Assembly (NCBI RefSeq): GCF_049243985.1
Contig: NC_135370.1
Span: forward strand, 105,057,006 to 105,121,005
Direction: 5' to 3'
DNA: 64,000 nucleotides
Origin: Paroedura picta
Lineage: Eukaryota; Chordata; Lepidosauria; Squamata; Gekkonidae
A program made the position numbers and the translations under genes. Below the pieces are notes generated by a model. That model was given only the letters and a program-made list of their open reading frames with translations. It was not told the DNA's origin and did not search any database. Below are positions 25,435 through 36,334 of this stretch, one piece after another (the stretch's first letter is position 1; each line of letters opens with the position of its first letter).

Positions 25435-27304
25435 TCTAATCCACCCTTCCTGTGAGGCTCAGGGCAGGTTTCATTCTATATATTTTTTTTAAAAGTGCAA
25501 GGTACTTCTCACAATGTGCTGACCCTCTGATAGGCCCTCAAGGGCAGAGCCACTCAGAGAAGCTGGCATGCTGCCAGTAGACCTCTGCCATGGCCATGCA
25601 CCCTTCTGCCCAGCCTTCCTGCCTCCATGGACATCACCTTTGTTATCATCCACATGCTCACTGCCAGCCTGCCCCTGCAGTGAGGGCTGCCATGTGGGGG
25701 CAGGGGTGGCCACCTGACAGCTCTCAGCCTCCTTCCCCAAGACCTGGCTTCTGCAGGGATGCTGCTGCCAGCTCCCAGTCTCCTGCAGTGATGGCTCACA
25801 GTAGTTTCCAGTGACTCCCACTGACATCTTCCCTTCTGCCAGCCGGCATCCCTGATGCCTCTTCCATCCCCTTTCCTCCTGGTGAATGCTGAAAGCCTCT
25901 CCGCCCAGTGATTCCAGGGGGAGAGTGGGAAAGAGGGCGGTGCATTGAGCCCTGTTTTAAAAATTCCCCATAAGCTGCCAGTCCCTGCCCCCCCCCCCCC
26001 CGGCTACCGCTTGCCACAGGGACAGCAGGGTGGAAGCTACTGTGCAAATGCTGGGCAGCTCTTAAGGCACTTTTAAACCTGGGTTTGCTGCACCACCCTG
26101 CATTGTAAGGGAAACATCCAGGATCATGCCCAGGTTCCTCGTGGAGTGCGTTGCTGAGAGCTGCACACCACCCAAGGTGGGCAGACACACTTCCTCCCAT
26201 GGTCCCTTCCTACCCAACCACAGGGCATCCAGCTTCGCAGGGTTGAACTTCAGATAACTCTGCTTGTATCATTTTGTCACTATTTCTAGACATATATTAG
26301 TTTCTGGGGGAGAGTCAGGGCAGCCATCCATCAGGAGGAAGAGCTGGGTGTCATCCGCATATTGGTGGCAATCCAGCCCAAACCTCCACACCGGCTGAGC
26401 CAGAGGGCGCATAAAGATGTTAAATAAGATAGAAGAGAGGACTGCTCCTTGTGGGACTCCACATGTGAGGTGGTGCTGGTTAGATACTCTCTCTCCTATT
26501 GCTACCCTCTGTCTGCGACCCTGTAGGAAGGAAATCAGCCATTTAAGGGCTGTTCCTTGTATCCCGGCATCAGCTAGGCAGTGAGCTAGGAGCTCATGAT
26601 CTACTGTGTCAAACGCTGCTGGCAGGTCTAATAGTACGAGTAGCACTGACCCGCCTTGCTCTGGTTGGCATAGGAGGTCGTTCATCAGGGTGACTAGCGC
26701 TGTCTCTACCTCATGTCCAGGCTGGAAGCCCGACTGAAATAGGTCAAGGGCTGAAGTTTCCTCCAGGAATGCTGATATTTGGTCCACAGTAGCCCTTTCA
26801 CAGTAGCCCTAGAAATGCTAGAAGTGAAATGGGGTGATAGTTGTCAGGCTCCTACAGAGCCAGATATGGTTTTTTGAGCAACGGGCACACCACTGCTTCT
26901 TTTAATCCCTCTGGGAATTTTCCTGTTTAGAGGGAGAGGTTGATTATTTCCCGGAGAGGGTCTCCTATTATGTCTGTTGTTTTAAGGAGCCACGATGGAC
27001 ATGAGACTAGTGGGGAGGTGGTTGGCCTCATTGCTGCTAGCATCCTATCCACTTCATTTAGTGAGAGTCATCTGAAGTGACTCATTGTTCTCTCCAAAGA
27101 TGGCCATGGGGCCTCTAGTTCACTTACTGTGTCCAAAGTTGGAGGAAGGTCATAGCAAAGCCTCGAGATTTTGTCTGTGAAGTGACATGCAAATACCTCA
27201 CACTTAATGTCCAATTGGCTATTATTTTGGTGTCCTTCATCGAGGGCGGTGAGGGATTGGACTATCCTGAATAATTGTGCTGGGCATGAGTGTGCAGACA
27301 CGAT
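25435..27304 (-). mobile_element. L2 LINE, largest copy in the window
   Basis: From right to left: an ORF2 linker with LFRIVQSLTALDEG and FACHFTDKI (27068-27301), the RT domain (26269-26787), the C-terminal block with FNPAKLDALW-like and LPTLGGVQLS text (about 26100-26260), and an L2-like 3' end at 25435 ('cacccttcctgtgaggctc'). The 25540-26040 part is GC-rich, with a 14-base C run at 25988-26001, and does not look like ordinary L2; it may be a separate insertion. Frames there show no domain. Confidence 0.75.
26269..26787 (-). pseudogene. L2 reverse transcriptase domain remnant (172 codons open)
   Basis: The frame shows the L2 RT signature: FQSGFQPGHEVETALVTLMN, then VLLVLLDLPAAFDTVDHELL (first catalytic Asp), LTCGVPQGAVLSSILFNIFM and FGLDCHQYADDTQLFLLMDG with the YADD box intact. 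The family ORF2 is several times longer, so this is a fragment; the frame closes soon after the YADD block. It is the best-preserved L2 coding piece here. Confidence 0.88.
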
Positions 27305-27368
27305 GCAGTTTTATGTAAATTGCCCAGAGCTGTATGGAAGGGCAGCATAAAAATCTAAATAAATAAAG
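27305..27368 (+). mobile_element. L2 3' tail, 64 bp
   Basis: 'ttttatgtaaattgcccagagc' through 'aaaaatctaaataaataaa' matches the end of the L2 at 2052-2765. It is an extreme 5' truncation abutting the opposite-strand L2. Confidence 0.7.
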
Positions 27369-27375
27369 ACCATCC

Positions 27376-27665
27376 TTATAAAGAAGAAGAAAAAGAAGAG
27401 TTGGCTCTTATATGTCACTTTTCTCTACCCAGATGAGTCTCAAAGCTGCTTATAGTCACCTTCCCTTTTCTCTGCCCACAACAGACACCCTGTGAGGTGA
27501 GTGAGGCTGAGAGAGCCCTGATATCACTGCTCGGTCAGAACAGCTTTATCATGGTTGTGGCAAGCCCAAGGTCACCCAGCTGGCTGAATGTGGGGGAGTG
27601 CGGAATCGAACCTGGCTCAACAAATTAGAAGTCTGCACACCTAACCACTACACCAAACTGGCTCT
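27376..27665 (-). mobile_element. tRNA-derived SINE, complete
   Basis: Reverse complement of the copy at 19324: it begins on the plus strand with the (GAA)n end of the tail, then 'agagttggctcttatatg', 'gagagccctgatatcactgc', B box 'aatcgaacctgg' and the A-box head ending 'accaaactggctctc' at 27665. Confidence 0.88.
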
Positions 27666-27767
27666 CATGTTCATAGTAAAATTCACTTGGCTATGAAAAC
27701 ATACAGATTTGAACAATGAATTCTACATATGAATTCTGTACTTTTAAAAAGGGAGCCTTTTTCTGGT

Positions 27768-28232
27768 TCTGGCTGATGATGTCATCATCCAATGCCAAGG
27801 AACAGGTGCAATATGAATCCTATTACTGGACCAGGTGATGTCATCAGATGTTGTCAAGGAACAGGCTGCTTATTTAAAATAGATGATTAGCAAAGAGGCC
27901 CCTTCCTGTCCTCAGCTGATGATGTCATCAATCACTATCAAGGAACAAATGACCAGCTGAATTAACTACTAGTCTTCTCCTAGCATCAGCTGATGATGTC
28001 ACCAAGGAACAAATTACCAGTGGATGATGTTATCAACCAGTGCCAAGGGACTGGTTGACGATGTCATAAACCAGGGCCAAGGAGCAGATGACCAGCTGAT
28101 GACATCATCCAGGGCAAAAGAACAAATGACCATAGAATCATAGAATCATCTGGGGTCATCATCAACTTGAACCAAGGAACAGATGACCAGCTGATGATGA
28201 CATCAGCCAGAGCCAAGGAACAGGCTTCTTCC
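27768..28232. repeat. Degenerate minisatellite, ~9 units with TGATGTCATCA palindromes
   Basis: A loose unit of about 35-60 bp recurs: 'cagctgatgatgtcatca', then a short spacer, then 'gccaaggaacagatgacc'. I count nine 'gatgtcat' or 'gatgacatc'-type cores (near 27773, 27833, 27920, 27985, 28020, 28055, 28096, 28150 and 28194), each followed by a 'caaggaac'-like block. Two units are also followed by related text ('ggctgcttatttaaaatag' and 'ggcttcttccttaagaaag'), hinting at a longer order. A 16-bp 'catagaatcatagaatcat' patch interrupts it near 28133. No coding frame runs through it. Confidence 0.8.
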
Positions 28233-28284
28233 TTAAGAAAGACAATCAACAAAGATTCCAGGTGAGGCTCTCAAGTTGCAGTGG

Positions 28285-28660
28285 GCTTATTTATTCATTC
28301 ATTTAATTTATATACCATCCCTTACTATGATGTTTTGGGATGGTGTACAAAGAACTGGTAAAATTGGAACATACATCAAACTATTTTTTTACTGTGTAAA
28401 TAGATAAAAAACAGTCATAACAGTCATAATAATCAATATTGAACAGTAACTGTGGCAATTTGGAGAGGAGGAGACCATATGACTGGACAATGTGTTAATA
28501 GATTGCCTGACAGAGATGGATCTAGGTTACAGGGAGATCTCCCACTGCTGGTGTTCAGCTGAAGGCCCGGTGGAAGAGCTCCATTTTGCAGGCCCTACAG
28601 AACTGTTTAAGTTCCATTAGGGTCTTGGTCTTGTTGGGAAATTTAACAAAAGCTAGGGCT
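28285..28660 (-). mobile_element. L2 LINE 3' end, old
   Basis: A TTTATTCATT-type tail at 28290 is followed by 'ataccatcccttactatgat' and later 'ggtggaagagctccatttt' with 'caggccctacagaactg', the reverse complement of the L2 C-terminal ELFHQAF/CRACK block. Confidence 0.75.
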
Positions 28661-29948
28661 CCCCAAGAGCCCCAAAGAATTAGCTCCCCAAAGTAGCACT
28701 GTGATAAGGAGCAATTTGGGCGAATAAAAAAGTAATTAGTCACCATACTGAAGAAGCACTCATCTATCAATGGAGGTGTCTTTTAACAATTTTAAATCTT
28801 AATACTCACTTATTTGATTAATGTTTTATTTATATAAATTACTAGAAACTGAATGTTTTTAAATCTTGATGTTACCTTCCCTGAGTTGACAAAGGAATGG
28901 CAGCCTATAAAATTATTATTATTAGGAGGAAGATTAAAACCAGTACCTTTTTCATACACTATGTTTGTAGCACTTCTGTAGCAGAAGTAGCACTTCTGTC
29001 CAACCCCAGAGGAACCAGAATCATTTAGCAAAAGGAAAACTGGGATGATCAGACAACTGTGCCAAATATCAAAATTGGACAAATTTTGTATGTATCACTT
29101 CATGATTTTTCTATAATACTAACCAAATAGAAGCTATGCCAGAGAAAGGTTTAATTGATTCATTATACATGATCATCAAAACAAACAGGATGTTTAGGGG
29201 AACTGGATTTGCAGGGGGTTCCAAGTAAATGCATTCAGGACTGGGACACCAGATGTTAATGCCAGAGTTCCATCATCTGTTTTCCAGGGGCCTGTTCAGC
29301 TGATGCAACCACACATGTGGGTGGCCTCTCAAACCTAACTATATCAATCTTGCTTCATTTGTCTTTCCATTTGCATGAAGAGACTCTGCTTATGCCTGGA
29401 GCAATTTTCCTCATGCCAATCTAATTCACTTTTGCTGGCTCTTCTGTAGGACCCTTCATGACCTTTCTTTGGAAGTGTATGTAAGTTCACCAATTCCGAG
29501 TAAACTACAGGCAGCCTATGAAATGTTTCCTACCTTTTTGCATGGCAAGACCTTGTTAAACAATTGCTTGAAAAATAAAAAATATATACCATGGATGTTG
29601 CTTAATCACTGCAAATCAGTGGTATGATTTCTAAAACCAGAGGGGAAAATAATGACAGAGTATAAGAATTCAATAACTTGGCCATGGTATCAGTGGTCTT
29701 AGCTTGCTATTCTTTGTGCCAATGATACATGGGTTGATTGTATCAATAACATCACTAAACAAGCTTTTGGTGATCTGTCTGCACAGTGTACCAAAATAAT
29801 GTATTAAAATTTACAATTGGTTTGAGAGGAATGGGATTAGGATACAGATGGATAAACAGAGGGGTGGGAAACTCCACTAATTAGAATGTTGGCTACATGT
29901 AGTCCTCTGATGAACAGCCAGAAATTATTATCCTTATCCATTGTTGTT
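28661..29948. other. No feature recognised
   Basis: About 1.3 kb of AT-rich sequence without a gene or nameable repeat. Confidence 0.5.
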
Positions 29949-30401
29949 CCTCTATATATTTCTGAAACAGCCTAGGGGGTGGGACGTGTCCGGCTGTCCA
30001 AGGTGGAATAGGGCCAATCAGGGTGCAGCCAGCTTTGTCCTGATTGGCCCTGCCCCTGCGGCTCCCACCCTCCGGCCCTGGAATCTAGCCTCTTTGCTCT
30101 CAGACGCCTCAGTGCCTGGAGCCAGCAGCAAGTGAGAGGGCCCTGGGCAAAGGGTCGTGGCGGAGGGCTTGCTAATGAGGGCCTCCAGGCCTGCTAGGCT
30201 GGGCCTGCTCATGAAGGCCTCCCAGCCTGCTGACTGCCTGCTAAGGAGCTCTGTCTTGGGCCTGCTAACGAACTGCCCAGCCCCTGCCCGCCCCACTTGA
30301 TTTGGCTGCGAGCTACAGCCCAAAGCCACAAGCTGCCTGGCCAGGGACCAGGGGAGGGGACCCTTTCAGGGCCCATTCTTAGGAACGGGCTTTGAAGCTA
30401 G
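29949..30401 (+). mobile_element. Helitron-like non-autonomous element (GC-rich)
   Basis: The 3' end has the rolling-circle layout: an imperfect 20-bp hairpin 'gcccattcttaggaacgggc' (30371-30390), seven bases, then CTAG at 30398-30401 followed by T. The 5' end 'tcctctatatatttctg' begins with TC, as Helitrons do. I see no inverted repeats at the ends and no target duplication. The interior is GC-rich against an AT-rich background and its short frames show no Rep/helicase. The exact 5' base is uncertain by a few positions. Confidence 0.55.
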
Positions 30402-30624
30402 TATGGTATAAATCCATAAACTGATGTGATGCAGTTTATTAAAAATGTCTGTCAAGAGTCAATGTCCCACAAGACCAAATAATCCTTTGCAAAGTAAACA
30501 TACACCTCAGTTTAGTAATTATTTTTAAAAAGAGGAAAATGTATATTGTGTTTTAGGTTGGACAACTATTTTCAAAGAAATCCAGCATATTCACTTACAT
30601 GGAAAGCACTAGTTGCCATTTTTA

Positions 30625-31130
30625 TTCCAGATTAAGTTTATGGTTTTGGTTTTAACCTTTAAGGCTATATGCAGTCTGGGTCCAGCATACCTAGGGGACT
30701 GTCTGACTCCCTATGCCCCCCACAGGGCATTATGCTCTGCAAATCTAAACAGGCTGGTGGTTCCCAGCCAAAGAGAGGTATGCCTGGCCACGACTAGGGC
30801 CAGGGCCTTTCTGCCTGGCCCCGACCTAGTGGAATGCGCTCCTGGAAGAGCTAAAGTTAACCAGTTCTACAAAACAGAGCTCCTCTACCAGGCATTTGGT
30901 TGAGGCCAGATGGTAGAACATTGATTGGGTCCCTCCGCCTAACACCCTGCCATGTGGCAGGAGGTGGTTGGTGCCATTCAAATGAGCTGCAGAAAGGGGA
31001 AGGCGAAGGTGGGATTGTTGGGGATTGTATTTTCAACTATTTTATGTATGGTTTTATTTTGATGTAAACTGCCTTGAGCCAGCTGGCCAGAAGTGGCTGT
31101 GAACAAATACAATAAACAAATAAACACATT
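30625..31130 (+). mobile_element. L2 LINE 3' end
   Basis: The frame from 30613 shows FQIKFMVLVLTFKAICSLGP, then PHRALCSANLNRLVVPSQRE and LATTRARAFLPGPDLVECAP, the L2 ORF2 C-terminus. The 3' UTR has 'gatgtaaactgccttgagcc' and a CAATAAACAAAT-type end at 31110-31130. Confidence 0.88.
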
Positions 31131-31324
31131 TAATATCTGCAACATTTGTCCATGGCAAAAGAAAATGCTTAACAGCCAAAGACGCTAGTCTCAAGTGAAT
31201 ATTTCTTGAATCCATGTATAATTTTCCCTTGCTGGATGGGGTGTTTGTGTTTTCTAATTATATGTCCGATAAAAGCAGATAAAAGCTATCATTTTTTCAA
31301 ACTTTTGGAATATTGTTAATTTAA

Positions 31325-31705
31325 TTAATGTATTTATTTCTTGAATTTCTATACTACCCTCCCATAAGGCTCTGGGCAGTTTACAAAAAACATCATGAAT
31401 ATACATTGAAATCTAGTGACACAATGTGACAACAACTCTCAACTTTTAAGATGAACCCAGGGGTCAGCATGGCTCAGATCATGGAGGGGGGGGTGTGGGG
31501 GACCGACAGATGTTGTTGAGTTGGCCAGCCTCAACCTGATGGAGGAGCTCCCTTTTACGTGCCCTTTGGAATTGTGGTAGTTCAGGAAGGGCCATGATCT
31601 CTTTAGGGAGCTTCTTCCACCAGGTGGGAGCCTGGACCAAGAAGGTTATTGCCCTAGTTGGGGTCCGGTGTACTTCTTTGGGGCCAGGGATCTTGTGCAG
31701 TCATT
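31325..31705 (-). mobile_element. L2 LINE 3' end
   Basis: The tail 'atgtatttatttcttgaat' and 'ctggggcagt'-type text ('ggctctgggcagtttacaa') are followed by 'gatggaggagctccc', 'ttccaccaggtgggagcc' and 'tctttggggccagggatc', the reverse complement of the L2 C-terminal coding block. An 8-base G run lies near 31486. Confidence 0.8.
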
Positions 31706-32551
31706 GACTTTAATACTAACTCTATTTATAAAGCAAATTATATTCATAAGTCAGTTAGTAAATGTTGAGGTGAAACACAAGTTAAAATTAGACTAAATTG
31801 TTTTTTAATTTGCTGTTGTCTTTATAGGTTTCCAGATTGTTAAAAGGTAAATTAAGCTGCTGAAAATCCAAAGGGATCTGGTGAACCAGCATACTGCTAT
31901 TTATTTAACATTGTATGGGAAATGAACAGCACAAATCAAAAGTCTCACAAACCTCCTGGGCATGCCGAGAAAGAACACCAATACTTTGTGTACATCTTAA
32001 CATAGCAGCAGGGGATAAGAGCTAACAATAGCTCTGTGGGCCAGACCGTTTTGTTAAAATGTAAATGTAAGTAATACAGAATAATTCCATATATTCTCAG
32101 CTGATCCAATGATGTTTTTAATTATTTTGAGCTTCCTTTGATGTCAAGGTTCATCTTCTGCTCTCCAGATTTCATTTGCTGTTGTTTTGCCAATCTTATC
32201 TCCAGCAATCCTATGTCCCAACATATCCAGAGCAGTCAGAATTGTGAAGTTTCTGAGTCACTTATTTCAAGTGATCTCTGGTAATAGCAGACATATTCAA
32301 CGAAGGTAATTCAAAACAATATTTTTAATGAACACTTGTTTTGCACAGAATATTTAAGTCTGTGGAGAAGATTTTTTTAACACTTCCAGTTTATTGTGGT
32401 ATTAACTATTACTAGGGCTCAGTCAAAACTTTTTTGCTAGTATCTAAGAACTGCTTGCCGAAATGTACCTGTTTGTTTCCAGTGTTCTCTCTCTGTCTCT
32501 CCATTTTCCCACAGCTCTGATATCATGTGGACAAATCTGATTGGCTACTTA
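31706..32551. other. No feature recognised
   Basis: About 850 bp of AT-rich sequence without a nameable feature. Confidence 0.5.
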
Positions 32552-32561
32552 TAGTAATGAT

Positions 32562-32651
32562 GTCTCCTTTGTGTATCATCTTTGCACAGGGGCCATGCTA
32601 ATTTTCTCTGTATCGTTCCAATTTTAGTACATGTGCGGCCGAAGCAAGCAC
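32562..32651 (-). pseudogene. U6 snRNA retropseudogene, 3' truncated, with 10-bp target duplication
   Basis: The minus strand from 32651 to 32568 matches the first ~84 of 107 bases of vertebrate U6, with about eight substitutions: it starts 'gtgcttgcttcgg' and includes 'actaaaattggaacgataca' and 'ttagcatggcccctg'. Flanks 'tagtaatgat' at 32552-32561 and 32652-32661 are a perfect 10-bp target duplication, so it was inserted through an RNA copy. Six extra bases (32562-32567) lie beyond the U6 match. No U6 promoter is expected at a retrocopy and none was seen. Not functional. Confidence 0.93.
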
Positions 32652-32764
32652 TAGTAATGATTTCTCTCTGTTCACTAGAAGATCTTGATTTGTTGGGTAA
32701 ATAAAATTTTGTCATTCTTGATTTAATTTGTTTTCAGTAGTGTCATCTAATAGGTTATACCATG

Positions 32765-33110
32765 TTGTACAGAGTGGTATATTGAAATAGTCCAATAACA
32801 CCTTTTAAGACCAGCAAAGATTTATTCAAGGTGTGAGGTTTTGAATGCATGCACTCTTCCTCAGACTAAATGAACAACCATCATAACTTTGGCGATATAA
32901 GGTAAAAGCACATTGTGACAAATTAATAAACTGTGTCAAATGATGCAATATGATAATTCTTTGCTAAAACAGTTAATCGGTCCTTTTGAGTTCAGTTGTT
33001 GTTCACAAAAACATTGGAGAATTAAAACTGTCCACATTAGTAATTAATGGCAGACATTTTCCCAGTTGTAAAAAGAAATAATTAAAAGAAACTAGTTGCT
33101 GGCCCCATCC
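32765..33110 (-). mobile_element. Penelope-like element 3' end (probable)
   Basis: 'agtccaataacaccttttaa', 'gaccagcaaagatttattca' and 'gcatgcactcttcctcagac' form a terminal block common in squamate genomes that I associate with Penelope-like elements. The family link rests on memory, since no coding part is attached here. A worn relative lies at 39236-39316. Confidence 0.45.
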
Positions 33111-33167
33111 ATCTCCACCCAAGTGTGGAAGCATCCCTGCAAGTGATAAGTAGTCCCTGAAAGACAC

Positions 33168-33315
33168 AAATTAGTATCTCCAATGTACCATGGAAGCTTG
33201 CTAGATGGGCCAGTCACTTTCTCTTAGCTCAGTTTACTTCACAAAGTGATTGTTGTGAGGATTAAATAGAGGGGGAAGGAATGATTGTTAAGCTCTTTGG
33301 CATACAAAATTTGAG
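33168..33315 (+). mobile_element. SINE 3' part, old subfamily
   Basis: 'gggccagtcactttctctta', 'gattgttgtgaggattaaat' and 'gttaagctctttgg' match the right half of the older squamate tRNA-SINE group. The tRNA head is missing. Confidence 0.6.
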
Positions 33316-33459
33316 TATAATATCATTAAAATATATGCCCCGGCGGCAAAACTGTCTCCCATCCCCTCAACCACAACAGGCTACCTCTCAGTGCACCATA
33401 GGAGACTACAAATGCCAGCAGTCCACCAGCAGTGATAATCTGGCCCGGTGGCAATCTCT

Positions 33460-33725
33460 TCTAGTGGGCCCTTCTGATCTTCCATGCCGTGGCCTCAACC
33501 ACAGACCTGGTGGAAGAGCTCCATCTTGCAAGCCCTGCAGAATGGCAAAAGCTCCCGCAGCACCCTCGGCTCTTCTGGGATTTTTTTCCATCAGGTTGGG
33601 GCCAGGACCAAAAAAAACCCCTGGCCCTGGTGGAGGCCATAAAAATTTCTCAGGGCCCAGGGACTACCAACAGGTTACTACCCACAGAGCATAAAGCCCC
33701 GTTGGGGGCATAGGGTAACAGATGG
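33460..33725 (-). mobile_element. L2 LINE C-terminal fragment
   Basis: 'ggtggaagagctccatcttg', 'caggttggggccaggacc' and 'gagcataaagccccg' are the reverse complement of the L2 C-terminal coding block seen also at 16040-16330. Both ends are truncated. 33316-33459 before it is unassigned. Confidence 0.75.
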
Positions 33726-33789
33726 GGGACATAGGGTAACAGCATCCAACAATTAATAAGCTACGACAATAATGATAATTATGATGATA

Positions 33790-34240
33790 ATAATTTTTAA
33801 AAATTTTTACCCTGCACTTCAGTTTTGCTCAGGGCAAGTAACAGCACTGTAAGACATCATGCATCATACAAATATCATATAAAATTTAAAACAATATTAA
33901 TTAAACTAATGCCATCAACTAAAATTCCAGACAGGGTTATTTTTTGGGTGTCAGGAACTGATATTTCCACATCGCTTGTCCTCCCGAGAGGTGAGGTCAG
34001 CATCTCTTGGTGGATGTTATATTGGGCCCCAACCATAAGCCTGATGGAAGAGCTCCATCTTGCAGGCTCTGCGGAACTGATTAAGGTCCCACAGGGCCCT
34101 GTTCTCCTTCAGGAATGCATTCCACCAGGTTGGGGCCAGGGCTGAGAACCTCCAAGCCCTGATTGAGGCCATTTTCACCTCTTTTGGGCCAGGAACTCTG
34201 AGCAGGTATTGATCTGAAAATCTTAATGCTCTTGGGGAAA
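33790..34240 (-). mobile_element. L2 LINE 3' end
   Basis: 3' UTR text 'ccctgcacttcagttttgc' with 'gcatcatacaaatatcata' is followed by 'tggaagagctccatcttgca', 'attccaccaggttggggcc' and 'tttgggccaggaactctg'. It is a second, independent L2 tail next to the one at 33460, as the shared block is repeated. Confidence 0.8.
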
Positions 34241-35146
34241 TATAGGGGAAAAGATCACATAGATATGCTGATCACAGACAGTTAGGGAATTTAACAAACA
34301 GAAATTCCTTTTAATTACTGCTAAATTGCCCCTTGGTTTGTATTCATGTACTTCTTTCATTAACATTCTATTTCAGAACAGCTATAATATTTTATTGTAT
34401 TGTGTCTTTGTTAAGCAATTGATGACCTCCTCCCAAAATAACATAGTGATTCACTATTGCTAATCCTAACCTTGAGATTAAAAAAGAGCTCTTCCAGAAC
34501 TATGTTTCCACTTCTATATAACTGCAAGCAAACTACACAAGTGTAAGCAAACTAAATGCAGTTGAAGGACATAACTATGGTTATTTTTATTAATAGGTGA
34601 CAAATAGACATTAGAATCAATGATGTATCAGAGGCATCTGAAACAGACTATCACAAACAGCAAACTCAGGATTATTTGTGTATCTAGAGAGATGGCAAAG
34701 GGCATTTCTGAATGCTGTATTTAAGCATTACTCTGCTGATCCAGATGGTAGCAGAACACTGTTAACGCCTGTAAGTAAGGTGCTGGAAATAACAAAAGGT
34801 CATTATGATGACTGAAAATGTGTCTGGGCTTTGCTCTGTGTCAAAATGACAAAGGGAACATTGGTTGACTATGAAAGTATGGAAACCTAGCCAAACGTCA
34901 AACAAGAAATCTTTGCACCTAACAGACATGAAAGCAAATTATGGGGCTGCCTCATTGTTGACAGGATAATCCACAAAGCTGGTGCTAATACTAAAATGGA
35001 GAAAGAACATGCACACTTTAGTGGGAAGGAAGTACCCACTTTTAAAAGAATAATATAAAAGTTTAATTTTGCTACCAAGAAAATGTTTCAGCTTGTAAAA
35101 AGGACTGTGATAGCTGCCCAAGCTTTAATTAATTACATAGGTTTGG
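34241..35146. other. No feature recognised
   Basis: About 900 bp of AT-rich sequence with no gene or nameable repeat. Confidence 0.5.
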
Positions 35147-35350
35147 TAGAGTGTCATCAAGCTGCAACTAATTTATGGTGACCCTGTAGGGCTTTCAAGG
35201 AAAGGGATGATTAGAGGTTATTGCCATTGCCTACCTCTGCATTGTAATCTTGGACTTCCTTGGTAGTCTGTAGTCTCCCATGATAGTAATAACACACTGC
35301 TTAGTAGATTCTGAGATCTGATGGGATCAGGCTAGCATGAGCCATCCAGC
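35147..35350 (-). mobile_element. 5S rRNA-derived SINE (5S-Sauria type)
   Basis: Read on the minus strand from about 35350, the head follows 5S rRNA: 'gatcccatcagatctcag', 'ctactaagcagtg' and 'tcatgggagact' correspond to 5S bases around the pol III internal promoter. The tail 'gggtcaccataaattag' with 'ttgcagcttgatgacac' resembles the BovB 3' end 'gggtcggacacgacttcgca' in layout. In lizards and snakes, 5S-headed SINEs with BovB-related tails are known, and BovB is the presumed mobiliser. Confidence 0.82.
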
Positions 35351-36334
35351 TTAGGGTAGGTTTAAAATTAACTTGCTCAAACCATATGAGATGAAAGGCT
35401 TTCAGATAAATTATAGCGCACACTAAGGATGAATATTCATTTATTAACTAATAAATATGAAATGACAAGTCATTACAATAAGAAAAGTAATATTTGTTAA
35501 CATTCATTATTTTTGCAATTGGCTTCTTAGTTCAGGAAAGTAAGAATTTAAACGGATTGGTCATGTTTACAATCTGTAAACAAACAAGGCTGCTAATGAA
35601 ATTGTGTGTGCGTGTGTGTGTGTTTTTTAATGGCATGGCCACCAAGCATTATAGGGCTAGGCAGCTTTCTTGATATTATATTCCTCCAGCCAGCACCTCT
35701 TTCCCTGTACAGATGGTTTCCTTTGTGTCTATTCTGAATTTTGAGTTACCAATTATCATGACTGCTTAGCTAAATATACCTAAGTCATGTTGACAAAAGT
35801 ACTCCAGTGGAGAGCATCTCTATTCAACTTCTTCATATTGGCCTCTGATATTGCCCTGTACAACCTAACATTTTCTTCCCCACAAGAACTCAAACTATAT
35901 TTTAAAATGTTTGAAGCTACTGATATCAGTTGATTCTTCCACATTTCAGGTGTTCAAGAGCTGACCCAACTTGTCATGCACAAAACTTGTCATGCACATT
36001 TTAGAGATGACCTCTTGACTCCTACAGCTCCTACTTGTTAAGGACAAAAAGGAATTTCTATAATCAGAATTTAAATTACTGTTGCCACTGATAACTAATA
36101 GTTTCACTCCTTCTGAACAGCAATTTAAGTTCTTAAATTTCTGCAGCATGGATACTACCTAGCCAAACTCATCCCTGCAAAAGTTCATGCCACCAAACCA
36201 ATCAAAAGTAGTGTGGCTAAATTGTACCTAAGGATTATTTTGCTCCAAAGGACTGATTAATTTAATCCCAGTCATGTCCATGCCACAATACAGTGGGAAC
36301 AGCATTATCCTATCCATGTTAATAAAGGAGTACA
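35351..36334. other. No feature recognised
   Basis: About 1 kb, with a short GT run near 35605-35622. No gene or nameable repeat. Confidence 0.5.

Noticed and set aside
25489-26200. GC-rich overlapping frames of 81-134 codons
   Set aside because: High GC removes stops by chance; no motif, and the block lies within an L2.
27768-28232. Possible CRISPR-like array
   Set aside because: Units and spacers vary in length and sequence, the genome is eukaryotic and there are no cas genes; it is a degenerate minisatellite.
32562-32651. Possible functional U6 snRNA gene
   Set aside because: The last ~23 bases of U6 are missing, about eight substitutions are present, and target duplications mark it as a retrocopy.
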